64,000 nt of DNA, taken from Microcaldota archaeon. Its GTDB lineage: Archaea > Micrarchaeota > Micrarchaeia > Micrarchaeales > CABMGC01. The position numbers and the translations under genes were made by a program. The stretch is taken from the NCBI GenBank assembly GCA_021850625.1, contig JAJZLJ010000002.1, forward strand, positions 1 to 64,000. Direction: 5' to 3'. Below, in pieces: positions 20,032-29,099 of this stretch (position 1 is the stretch's first letter; every line of letters begins with the position of its first letter). Below the pieces are notes generated by a model, which had not been told where the DNA came from, did no database searches, and was given only the letters and a program-made list of their open reading frames with translations.

Positions 20032-21522
20032 TCATACTATATTAGATATATCTTTGCGTATCTGTTCGGTAGTGTCTCTGCTCCTTATTGTAACGGTATT
20101 GTTATTTAATGTATCATAATCGCAGGTTATTGCATAAGGCACTCCTATCTCATCTGAACGCGCATATCTTTTTCCTATACTACCAGTAGAAGACATATAT
20201 GCCGAGATTCCCTTCCCTTTCAAAAGTTCCAACACCTCTGCAGCCTTCTTTTCTAAATCAGCATCCTTTTGCAGTGGAAAAACCGCATATTTATATGGAG
20301 CAAGTTGCTCTGTTAGCTTTAACCATTCCCATCCCCTTTCCTTTCCTTCTTGAACAGAGTTATCAAGTATTGAAAACAAAAGCCTGTCCAAACCTATACT
20401 TGCTTCGACAACATGTGGAACAAGTTTCTTTCCATTTGACATTACCGAAATTTCCTTCCCTGATGTCTTTGCGTGTTGTGACAGATCAAAATCAGTCCTA
20501 TATGCTATTCCTGAGACTTCAAGGTTGCCATGAATAGTTCTTATTTCTAAATCGACGTTTCCTTTTGAATAATGAGGCAGCTCTTCTTTGTTTATCTGCC
20601 TAAATACATATAAACTTTTATCAGATATGCCAAGCTTTTCCAACATCTTAAACTCAAGATATATACACATTGCAAAAAGTCTGTTTGGTATGTATTTCTT
20701 TTCAAGAAGCTCTTTTAAACTGTATAATCTCTCCTCTCCATCAGATGGGCCGAAATTTACCTCTAGTTTAAGCATAGGTTCTATTTCAACTCCATTGAAG
20801 GTAGTTTGCTCTGCTTGAGGATCAAAAAATATCTCGGTTTCCATTTGAGTGAATTCACGCACTCTAACGAGCTGGTTTCTTGGAGATATCTCATTTCTAT
20901 AAGCCTTTCCTATTTGGGCTATAGCAGAAGGAAGTTTAATGCCAAATATTTTAGAGAGGTCCTTAAAATCAACAAATATTCCTTGCGCAGTTTCTGGTCG
21001 CAAATATCCTACATTTTCTTTTTCTTGTCCTATTTGAAATTTAAACATGAGATGAAAATCCTCTATATTTGAAAGCTCACCGCCACATTTTTGGCACTTT
21101 AGTCCATTTTCTATAATCTTCTTCTGCATTCCTTCTTTATTAAGTTTTTTTAACTCTATAAGCGCTTCTTTATCGTTTGAGGTTTCATAGAACTCCTCAA
21201 GCATTTTATCTACACGATAGGATGTGCCACACTTTTTGCATTTTGCTATAGGATCAGTAAAGGTAGCCACATGACCGCTCGCCATAAGAACAATTTCAGG
21301 TGTTATGGTGGTCGTATCTATTTCAAGCGAGCCCAACTGCTCTACAAAAATATCTCTCCAGATATTTTCTATATTGCGTTTTATCTTAAGCCCTATAGGA
21401 CCATAATTGTAAAATCCGCTTACACCCGAATAGATATTAAAGGCTTGATAGTATATTCCTCTATGTTCTATTATGGATGACGCTCGACTTTGTTTTTCTG
21501 TTTTTTGCATTGTATTCACCAA
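20032..21522 (-). CDS. glyS: glycyl-tRNA synthetase
   Basis: FYNYGPIGLKIKRNIENIW...FNLMFKFQIG-like region, YLRPETAQGIFVDF, RNEISPRNQLVRVREFTQMETEIF, EASIGLDRLLFSIL. Confidence 0.95.
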   Translation of the reverse strand: MVNTMQKTEKQSRASSIIEHRGIYYQAFNIYSGVSGFYNYGPIGLKIKRNIENIWRDIFVEQLGSLEIDTTTITPEIVLMASGHVATFTDPIAKCKKCGTSYRVDKMLEEFYETSNDKEALIELKKLNKEGMQKKIIENGLKCQKCGGELSNIEDFHLMFKFQIGQEKENVGYLRPETAQGIFVDFKDLSKIFGIKLPSAIAQIGKAYRNEISPRNQLVRVREFTQMETEIFFDPQAEQTTFNGVEIEPMLKLEVNFGPSDGEERLYSLKELLEKKYIPNRLFAMCIYLEFKMLEKLGISDKSLYVFRQINKEELPHYSKGNVDLEIRTIHGNLEVSGIAYRTDFDLSQHAKTSGKEISVMSNGKKLVPHVVEASIGLDRLLFSILDNSVQEGKERGWEWLKLTEQLAPYKYAVFPLQKDADLEKKAAEVLELLKGKGISAYMSSTGSIGKRYARSDEIGVPYAITCDYDTLNNNTVTIRSRDTTEQIRKDISNIV

Positions 21523-21625
21523 ATTATGTAAAGTAAGTAAATATGATATAGTAAGTATATGATTAACAAAGATATAAATTGTTTCTTGAATATATGTTAT
21601 AGAGTATTAAGCAGTGGTGAGTTAT

Positions 21626-22588
21626 TTGTCTGAAAATAATAAAAATAATAATTTTAGAAAAAATAGATTTAACAATAAAAGAAATGATCATCATGGAAAA
21701 TGGATGAGTAATAATAAAAATAAAGGTAATATAAGAGAACATAGTTTTAATGAAAGAAATGACGATGCTAGAAGAGCAAGATTTATGAGAAAGGCTCGTG
21801 GGGATGTGATAACTGCATACAAAGCAACTGCATTGGATCACTCTATAATAGAGGCTATAAAGGCATATAATGAGCTTGAAAAGGTAAGAAATATTGTTTA
21901 TGAAAGACTTGAGGAGTGGTATAGCGCATATTTTCCAAATGTAAAGATGGGAAATCATGAAACCTACGCCAGAATAATAACAAGCGTGAAAAACAAGGAA
22001 ATAGATGAAACAGTTTTGAAAGGGATAGTAGGAGATGACATCTCACATATAACAAATGGGATAAACTCTTCTCAGGGTTTTTCTGAGATTGATGAAGAAG
22101 AGTATAAAACGCTTAAGAAACTAGCTGAAGAAGAGCTTTCGATAATAAAGCTCCAAGAGATACTTGAGAAATTTCTTGAAGTGCAGACTAAAAAATTAAT
22201 ACCTAACATAGTATATCTTATAGATTATAAAATTGCGGCAGAGATGCTGAGCATGGCAGGATCTATAGAGCATCTTGCAGTTATGCCAGCAAGCACCATT
22301 CAACTTCTTGGAGCTGAAAAAGCCCTGTTTAAGCATATGAAGTTTGGCTCACGACCGCCAAAGTATGGATATCTTTTCAAACTGCCGGAGCTTGCGAATA
22401 TGGATAAGAAAGAGAAGGGAAGGATGGCTCGTGTGTACGCCACAAAGATAAGCATAGCTGCTAGAGCTGATTTTTACACTAAGAGATTCATAGCTGATAC
22501 ACTAAAAGAACAGATAAATAGTATTATGAAAAGAAAGCCGCATACTCAGAAAAATAACCATAATGAAGATACTTTTTCTCAAGATTGA
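21626..22588 (+). CDS. Nop5/Nop56 family protein lacking the usual N-terminal domain
   Basis: Nop-domain AAEMLSMAGSIEHLAVMPASTIQLLGAEKALFKHMKFGSRPPKYGYLF; preceded by an Asn/Arg/Lys-rich tail. TTG start 6 nt after GGTG. Confidence 0.88.
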   Translation: MSENNKNNNFRKNRFNNKRNDHHGKWMSNNKNKGNIREHSFNERNDDARRARFMRKARGDVITAYKATALDHSIIEAIKAYNELEKVRNIVYERLEEWYSAYFPNVKMGNHETYARIITSVKNKEIDETVLKGIVGDDISHITNGINSSQGFSEIDEEEYKTLKKLAEEELSIIKLQEILEKFLEVQTKKLIPNIVYLIDYKIAAEMLSMAGSIEHLAVMPASTIQLLGAEKALFKHMKFGSRPPKYGYLFKLPELANMDKKEKGRMARVYATKISIAARADFYTKRFIADTLKEQINSIMKRKPHTQKNNHNEDTFSQD

Positions 22589-22653
22589 ATTGGTAAAAAA
22601 TTCCAATAAAGTAAGTAAAACGTTTTATACAACGTATAGAAGGATTTAATATT

Positions 22654-23151
22654 TTACCAAGGAACCTCTTTTAATTTTGCTTTATGTGCAACCTTATTTG
22701 TAAATTTATGCAAAACTCCAGTTAGTATGAATATGAAAATTAAACCATATATGCTAGGAAGATTACCTAAGGGAAGCGCAAATAAAAGCGCAAATATAAG
22801 AAACAGATATTGATCCATAAGAAATATGTCCTTTCCTTCTTTATGGCCCATCTGCCTCTTTATAAAACTGCCAAACATATCTCCAAACAAAGTTCCAAAA
22901 CTTAATACTATGCCTATTACAAACATAAATGGCAGCGCAAGAGAAAATAAAGCGCCTATTAAGGTACCTGAAAGCATTCCGAACACGAAACCACGTATGG
23001 TTTTATGCTTACCGAGTATAGGCTTACCACGAAACTTCTTGCCTAAATCTATTGGCAATCCTCCGCCAAATATTACTGGTGCTCCATTAGCAACGTAAGC
23101 AGGGAAGATATAAATTAATGGATAAAGTATTATTGTCCAAAGATAATCCAA
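22654..23151 (-). CDS. carS: CDP-archaeol synthase
   Basis: PAYVANGAPVIFGGGLPIDLGKKFRGKPILGKHKTIRGFVFG. Confidence 0.9.
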   Translation of the reverse strand: MDYLWTIILYPLIYIFPAYVANGAPVIFGGGLPIDLGKKFRGKPILGKHKTIRGFVFGMLSGTLIGALFSLALPFMFVIGIVLSFGTLFGDMFGSFIKRQMGHKEGKDIFLMDQYLFLIFALLFALPLGNLPSIYGLIFIFILTGVLHKFTNKVAHKAKLKEVPW

Positions 23152-23383
23152 TAAATCACAGCGATAATTGTAAAGATAAAGAGAACAATTATTAATACAT
23201 TCTTATCCGAAAAAGTATATAAGAATTTGGTATTTTTTATTTGTTAATTTTGCCTTTTGATTTTTTCTTTTTAATATTTAGCTCTTTTTGCTTTTATTGT
23301 AATTTATGTTGTAATTTATTTTGTCAATTTTTTATTTGACGTAGATATATTCAACAGATTATTTTATTATCTAAAAACTCTTT

Positions 23384-26068
23384 TTATTTGCTTATTATAC
23401 CTTCTGCGCTTTCCCTTGAGCCACCGCCTTTGAATGCAGATCCTATGCTTTTCTTAGCGAACTCCAAAGCTCCGTACTCTGCGTTAGGACCTGCGATACA
23501 AACTACCTCTCCTTGTTTGTTCTTTGCAAGTAATGTAAGAGATGGACGTTCAATAATTATTTTTGAGATAGCCTTTCTGAGTATCTCTCTGCTTCCTTCT
23601 TGTTCAATCACAGCGGTGCTTTCTGATGAATCTATGTCAGTTAGAAGCTGTTTTGCTATGACATTGGCAAGCTCTTCGTCCTTATCTTTCGATGACTTAA
23701 GTAGCAAAGAATAATCGCTTCGCATCTTCTCTATCTTAAGATAAACGCTTTCAAGATCCGAATTAAGTAATGTAGCAGCACTGCTTAGCTCGTTGTGTTC
23801 ATTTTGCATGTACTCAAGAGCAGCTTTACCTGCAACAAATTCTATTCTATCTACGCCGTCGTGAATTCTCGAAGTGTTTATAATCTTTATCATTCCTATT
23901 GAGCTTTCGTAAGAAGCAACATGAAGCCCTCCGCATGCCTCAGCGTCTATAAGCTTGCCATGTTTATCTTTGATTATTATTATACGCATGAGCTTTGCAG
24001 GAACTCCATGACCCTGATATATTGTAAAACCATAATTTTGCTCAGCATCTGCACGGCTCATCTCCTTTACCTCGACTGATATTCCATTGAACAAAATCAA
24101 ATTTGCTAGATCCTCTATAGCCTTTACCTCTTCTAGCGTTAATTTTTCATAATGGGCTATATCTATATGCGCCTTATCTTCATCCTTTCGTGCACCTTCC
24201 TGCCATGCGTGCTTGCCTAGTATTGTCCTTGCAGATGCACTTATTATGTGTGTTGCGGTATGATGTGCCATTAATTTTTTTCTTCTTTCCATATTGACTT
24301 TGCAACTTACTGTTTTTCCTTTTGAAATTGAAGAATCTGGAAGTTTTTTGAGTATGTGGACTACTACAGAACCTACCTTCTGAACGTCTTCAACATCAAA
24401 ACCACTTATAGTACCATTATCTGCAGCTTGACCACCACCCTCTGGATAAAAAGGAGTTTTGTCTAGGACAACATATTTGTCCTTTGAGTATAAAACCTTT
24501 GAGTCTGACTCTGATTTGAAATTATAATACAACTGTTCAGTTTTAGGCAGCTCCTCATTAAAGTCCAATTTAAGTTTTTTTGTTTTTTCCTTTCCAGCAA
24601 AATCTCCCTTTATTATATCTTCATATGCATTATCTGGAAGCTCTATTTCTTTGTCTTCCGCTTTTGCTATAGACTTGATTAATTCTGGAGTTACTCCATT
24701 GCTTTCATACAATGTGCGCAGCTCGTCCTTACTTATACTTGATTTCTTTGAAAGTATGTTTGTTATAAGTTTTCCAGCATTATTTATTGATGACTCGTAT
24801 CTTTTTGCTTCTACATCTATTATTTTTGAAAGTATATCTAAATTATTCTCTAACTCTGGATACAATCCTTTAAGTTCAGTTGCCTGCTTTTCTGCAATCT
24901 CCATTATACTTATGTCCATCTCATACTCTTTTATAAATGCAAGAGCCCTTCGTAAGATTACTCTTAGGTTATATCCTCCTCCTATGTTTGATGGAAGTGC
25001 TCCGTCAGACACTCCGAAAAGCAAGGTTCTTGTGTGATCAAGCGTTGCATAAAATGCCTGCATCGGTTTTATTACGCGCGTGTACTCATCTGTAGAAAGC
25101 CCGGCCTTTTTAAGTATTTGAGTTTCAAGCTTTTTGTATTGTGTTGTTTCTGTAACATCTAATTCGCTTGCGTATTTTGCAAATTTTTTAAAGATTTGAC
25201 TGTTCATTTCAAATGGCAATGCCTTCTTAGTGCTTTTTATTATGTCATGAAACACAGCGTCATAAATGTTATCAAAGCCTGTATAAAACCACAATAACCT
25301 TTCAAAACCCCAGCCCACATCCACTACCTGTCCTTTGAGCTCCTTTATTTCACCATTAATGCTTTCGAATTGCGTAAATACATTGTTTACAAGCTCAAGA
25401 CCATTTGAAAAACCTTCTAAACATGGACCGAACTCGGAGAAATCACCCATTGCCCAGACATCCTCATTATAAACTAGTTTATCTTTTTTAACGCCAAGCA
25501 CATCTATTAAAAATTTATAATCAAGTTCCATTGTTCTATCTCTCCAATAACCTTCTTTAGGATAATTGAAGGCATGTTGACCTGCCATCATAAAACTAGT
25601 TAAATGTCTACCTGTCACTCCTACATTTTCTATATCTCCAAAACGCAGACATATTTGCGGCACTATAAGTGGATTTGCATTATACTCAAAATGCATTGCT
25701 CCGTTCTCTATTCTTTGGAAGTCTTGTATACTTGCTATTGTAAAATAAAGGTCTTGACGCCACCTACTCACTACTGGATAACGTTTTATATATGCATGAC
25801 CATTCTCTTCGAAAAACTTAGAAAATTTACGCCACATTTCTACATAGGATATTGGCGTAGGTTTTTCTTTAAAGAATGAGTACTCAGTGTGTTCAGGATC
25901 TTCACAGGTATCTCTTTCTGAAATACTCCAGAAATTTTTGCCGCAAATTTTACAAGTATATCTATTAAATCCCTCTTTTTCAAAGATTTTTGTTGAATAG
26001 TAAAGTTTGGGATTTTTTGAAAATTCAGTTCTTAATTCTTTCTTATCGAGTTTTATTCCATCAAGCAC
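23384..26068 (-). CDS. alaS: alanyl-tRNA synthetase, archaeal type
   Basis: RRYPVVSRWRQDLYFTIASIQDFQR-like, HHTATHIISASARTILGKHAWQEGA, ACGGLHV; likely GTG start at 26068 (5 nt after GGTG), track start 26092. Confidence 0.95.
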   Translation of the reverse strand: MLDGIKLDKKELRTEFSKNPKLYYSTKIFEKEGFNRYTCKICGKNFWSISERDTCEDPEHTEYSFFKEKPTPISYVEMWRKFSKFFEENGHAYIKRYPVVSRWRQDLYFTIASIQDFQRIENGAMHFEYNANPLIVPQICLRFGDIENVGVTGRHLTSFMMAGQHAFNYPKEGYWRDRTMELDYKFLIDVLGVKKDKLVYNEDVWAMGDFSEFGPCLEGFSNGLELVNNVFTQFESINGEIKELKGQVVDVGWGFERLLWFYTGFDNIYDAVFHDIIKSTKKALPFEMNSQIFKKFAKYASELDVTETTQYKKLETQILKKAGLSTDEYTRVIKPMQAFYATLDHTRTLLFGVSDGALPSNIGGGYNLRVILRRALAFIKEYEMDISIMEIAEKQATELKGLYPELENNLDILSKIIDVEAKRYESSINNAGKLITNILSKKSSISKDELRTLYESNGVTPELIKSIAKAEDKEIELPDNAYEDIIKGDFAGKEKTKKLKLDFNEELPKTEQLYYNFKSESDSKVLYSKDKYVVLDKTPFYPEGGGQAADNGTISGFDVEDVQKVGSVVVHILKKLPDSSISKGKTVSCKVNMERRKKLMAHHTATHIISASARTILGKHAWQEGARKDEDKAHIDIAHYEKLTLEEVKAIEDLANLILFNGISVEVKEMSRADAEQNYGFTIYQGHGVPAKLMRIIIIKDKHGKLIDAEACGGLHVASYESSIGMIKIINTSRIHDGVDRIEFVAGKAALEYMQNEHNELSSAATLLNSDLESVYLKIEKMRSDYSLLLKSSKDKDEELANVIAKQLLTDIDSSESTAVIEQEGSREILRKAISKIIIERPSLTLLAKNKQGEVVCIAGPNAEYGALEFAKKSIGSAFKGGGSRESAEGIISK

Positions 26069-26140
26069 AACAACACCAATAATAAAATACATATATTATA
26101 AAACAGTATAATTATTAATTATACAATATAGTTTTATTTG

Positions 26141-27028
26141 TTACTCTTTCCACCATGTTTTGCATTCCTTTCCAAAGAATTTGCACATCTTACATCTCCA
26201 AACATTTTCTTCTGAAACCGGCCTTGCCTCTCTATCTCCAGACCAGTATTTCATTGCTTCTACAAGATAACTATCAAGTGTTTCTCGTTTATATACTATA
26301 TCCATTTCAGTAAGTATCTGAGTAGTTTGTCGATCTATATATCTTAATTTTAAAATATTACTTAGCTCTGGAAGTTTTTTGAGTTCTTCAAACATTAATT
26401 TATGAATAATATCTAATCTGCGCAACTCGTTTTTTATTCCTATTTGATCCAGCCCTTTAACAAATTCAGTTGACATAGACATTTGCAGTATGCCATTTGA
26501 ATTTATAAAATTTTCGTAGGTATATTCTCCAGATTTTATATCATCAAAAAGATGCTTGTATATTTCGAGCTGTATTTTATCTACATCTATACGTAAACCA
26601 ACATTGTTTGTTCCGTTTTTAGAATTTATTGTTTTATCCTCAACAATTACCGTTTTTCCATCGATTATACGAATTTCATCTAATTGACCGGCAACTCTAA
26701 AACCGTTTATAGAACCATACATGCGTATTTCTCTGCAATAGCCATTTTTTCTAAGATTGATTAGACTAGTATAATTTTCATATGCCCATTTGTATAATCT
26801 ATCAGGATAAGTTATAGGTTCTATAGTAAGTTTTTCCATTACCTTTTCCTGCATTATAGCATGCATAGCTGCACCCTTTGTCATTGCAGGCGTACTATAA
26901 AATCCACCCATTTCATAAAGCTCCATTTGTTTTTCGCACCACAACTGGCTAGCTATGTCTTTTACCGGAACGCTTACCTTTTTAAGCCGCGTAAGTGCGC
27001 TTACCTTTCCCGTTTGCATAAAAAACAT
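26141..27028 (-). CDS. PD-(D/E)XK nuclease, Cas4/EXO5-like with four-Cys [4Fe-4S] pattern
   Basis: LWCEKQ..., VAGQLDEIRIIDGKTVIVEDKT, C-terminal CKMCKFFGKEC. Confidence 0.75.
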   Translation of the reverse strand: MFFMQTGKVSALTRLKKVSVPVKDIASQLWCEKQMELYEMGGFYSTPAMTKGAAMHAIMQEKVMEKLTIEPITYPDRLYKWAYENYTSLINLRKNGYCREIRMYGSINGFRVAGQLDEIRIIDGKTVIVEDKTINSKNGTNNVGLRIDVDKIQLEIYKHLFDDIKSGEYTYENFINSNGILQMSMSTEFVKGLDQIGIKNELRRLDIIHKLMFEELKKLPELSNILKLRYIDRQTTQILTEMDIVYKRETLDSYLVEAMKYWSGDREARPVSEENVWRCKMCKFFGKECKTWWKE

Positions 27029-27029
27029 C

Positions 27030-27097
27030 GTTTATCAGACCGCCTACCTATCTTCATCGCAATAAAGCTCCGCGATCACCAGATCTCATCATATACA
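27030..27097 (-). ncRNA. candidate box C/D sRNA
   Basis: Minus strand: C AUGAUGA (27092-27086), 13-nt guide, D'-like CGGA, 8-nt spacer, C'-like GCGAUGA (27060-27054), 15-nt guide, D CUGA (27038-27035). GC-enriched gap between divergent genes. Confidence 0.55.
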
Positions 27098-27127
27098 TTT
27101 TTATTTATTCACAACATTAATAACACT

Positions 27128-27772
27128 ATGTCTGAAATTAAGGAAAAGGAATTATTCATCTTTGATTGGGATGGCACCCTAAGCACTTCTACGTTGATAG
27201 TTGCAGCTTCAAGAATCTTCAGAAGAGGATATAATCCAAAAAATATAGAGAAGAAACAGGAGTTTTATAAAAAGCTTGGAAACTCTAAAGGAAAAGGGCT
27301 TTCACTTGAACTAAAACAAGATAGAAGTAAGATATTTGCAGTAATTTATGATTTTTATGCTCGCTTTTACATGCCTAAAACTAAAAAGAACTCAATAGAA
27401 CTCCTTTTGGAATTGAATAAGAAGAAAAAAACCGTTACATTATTCAGTGACTCGAGAAGCTATAGACTTATGAATGAGATGCGCTGCTTAAATGTAATTA
27501 AGTACTTTGATTTTATATTAAGTGCAAGTAGCGTAGGAGCATACAAACCTGATCCTACTGGAATACTTTTTATTATAAATAAATATGGAATAGATAAAAA
27601 AAAGGTTGTCTATATTGGAGATACTGTTTCTGACATAATGGCATCAAAATTTGCAGGTGTTAGTTCATGTATAGTTGCTGATGGACTTGAGCCTATAGAA
27701 AAAATAAGGGAGGCAAAACCAGATTATCTATTTGAGAGTTTATCTGATTTATACAAAGCTATACAAAAATAA
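27128..27772 (+). CDS. HAD family hydrolase (phosphoglycolate phosphatase-like)
   Basis: FIFDWDGTLSTS ... VTLFSDSRSYRL ... KPDPTGILFIINKYG ... VVYIGDTVSDIMASKFAG; internal ATG chosen at 27128. Confidence 0.85.
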   Translation: MSEIKEKELFIFDWDGTLSTSTLIVAASRIFRRGYNPKNIEKKQEFYKKLGNSKGKGLSLELKQDRSKIFAVIYDFYARFYMPKTKKNSIELLLELNKKKKTVTLFSDSRSYRLMNEMRCLNVIKYFDFILSASSVGAYKPDPTGILFIINKYGIDKKKVVYIGDTVSDIMASKFAGVSSCIVADGLEPIEKIREAKPDYLFESLSDLYKAIQK

Positions 27773-27843
27773 TAGTGCATTATCCAAAGATTGAAGGTCT
27801 TTGATTTTTGATAATTTATCAATAGGAAAATATAGCTTATTAC

Positions 27844-28476
27844 TTAATGTACTTGCGACTTTAATTCTGTTCTTCTAAGAGCAGCCAGTTCATTTGAGGC
27901 TACTACTTCTACGTAATCAGTATTGACCTTCTTTCTTTTCAACTCGAGAAACTGCGACTCTGTAGCTTTGACAACATCCACTATACAAATATTTTCTAAA
28001 CCAATGTTATTGCAATTTTCAGCAAAAAGATTTACACTGGTTATATCATTTTTTCCCAGTATAAAACCAGTGTTAGGATAAATTGTGCTGAGTTCTATAT
28101 CTAAACCAAAAAGACGCGAGTATTTAACATTAAAACCGTATATTTCAGTATTGTAGATATTAGTTCCTATGAAGTTAGATACCTGTGCATCTACCACTAA
28201 TATTTTACAACCTACAAAGCTAGCTTTTTCGAAAGAGCATCCAGAAAGCTTTGAATGTATAAAAATTGTTGAATTGAAAAGAGTATTTTCAAAGGTACTG
28301 TTTGAACAGTCTATTTTATCAAATATTATTGGTTTTACTACTGCGCTATTAGATGGTATTTCAAATTTCTGCTTATCTACAATTAAATTAGTAAAATCTC
28401 GCCTACCACTATTGTAATCTGAGATAAACTGCTCTGCTGATATACTCCGTTTTGCCACGGTTTTAATAACCCCCAC
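27844..28476 (-). CDS. pentapeptide-repeat-like protein
   Basis: CSNSTFENTLFNSTIFIHSKLSGCSFEKASFVGCKILV pattern of N/F pentapeptides. Confidence 0.5.
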   Translation of the reverse strand: MGVIKTVAKRSISAEQFISDYNSGRRDFTNLIVDKQKFEIPSNSAVVKPIIFDKIDCSNSTFENTLFNSTIFIHSKLSGCSFEKASFVGCKILVVDAQVSNFIGTNIYNTEIYGFNVKYSRLFGLDIELSTIYPNTGFILGKNDITSVNLFAENCNNIGLENICIVDVVKATESQFLELKRKKVNTDYVEVVASNELAALRRTELKSQVH

Positions 28477-28660
28477 AATATCCCCAAATATATATTAAAT
28501 AAATTAATATTTAAATGCTCTTGTTTGGTTAGTTTTTTGTCATATTCTTAATATTTTGAAATTATAACAAAAATGGAGTTTACCGATAGTTTTATAAATC
28601 AATACCAACACAATATTAGTATGTAGTAAAGCATACGGCTGATTCTACAGAGGAAACAAC

Positions 28661-28951
28661 ATGTCAGATGAATATGAAAGAAATGAAGAAGGTAGAGATA
28701 GGGCTAGAGGAGAAAGAAGCGACAGAGGAGACAGAAGACCAGGCATGAAGCCTAATTACTTCCTCCCAAAGCCAGTTAAGGTCGGTGATGAGCTCGATCT
28801 TACAATAGAGGCAACAGCCTCAAAAGGTGACGGAATAGCAAAGAAAGACGGCTACGTAGTTTTTGTAAAAGATGCAAAACAAGGCGAAGCGGTCAAGGTA
28901 AAAATAACTGAAGTTAGAGCAAGATTTGCAATAGGAGAAATAATGAAGTAA
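28661..28951 (+). CDS. TRAM domain protein with Arg/Gly/Asp/Glu-rich N-terminus
   Basis: KVGDELDLTIEATASKGDGIAKKDGYVVFVKDAKQGEAVKVKITEVRARFAIGEI = TRAM. Confidence 0.88.
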   Translation: MSDEYERNEEGRDRARGERSDRGDRRPGMKPNYFLPKPVKVGDELDLTIEATASKGDGIAKKDGYVVFVKDAKQGEAVKVKITEVRARFAIGEIMK

Positions 28952-29099
28952 CGCGGTTGCGTACATAGTTAAAAACAGTTAATTTATTTTATTTTTTTAT
29001 TTTATTACTTATTTTATACCTATTTTTATAATATTATAGACCTTTCAGAGATAAAAACCTTCAGAAAACCTACCGCTCAGAAAAACCATTTATAGTTTT

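Noticed and set aside
23152-23383. T-rich intergenic block between carS and alaS as a repeat or mobile-element remnant
   Set aside because: Only low-complexity AT bias and short imperfect repeats; no terminal inverted repeats or ORF.
26141-27028. Cas4-like gene as evidence of a CRISPR-Cas locus
   Set aside because: No spaced direct repeats or other cas genes were seen anywhere in the window.
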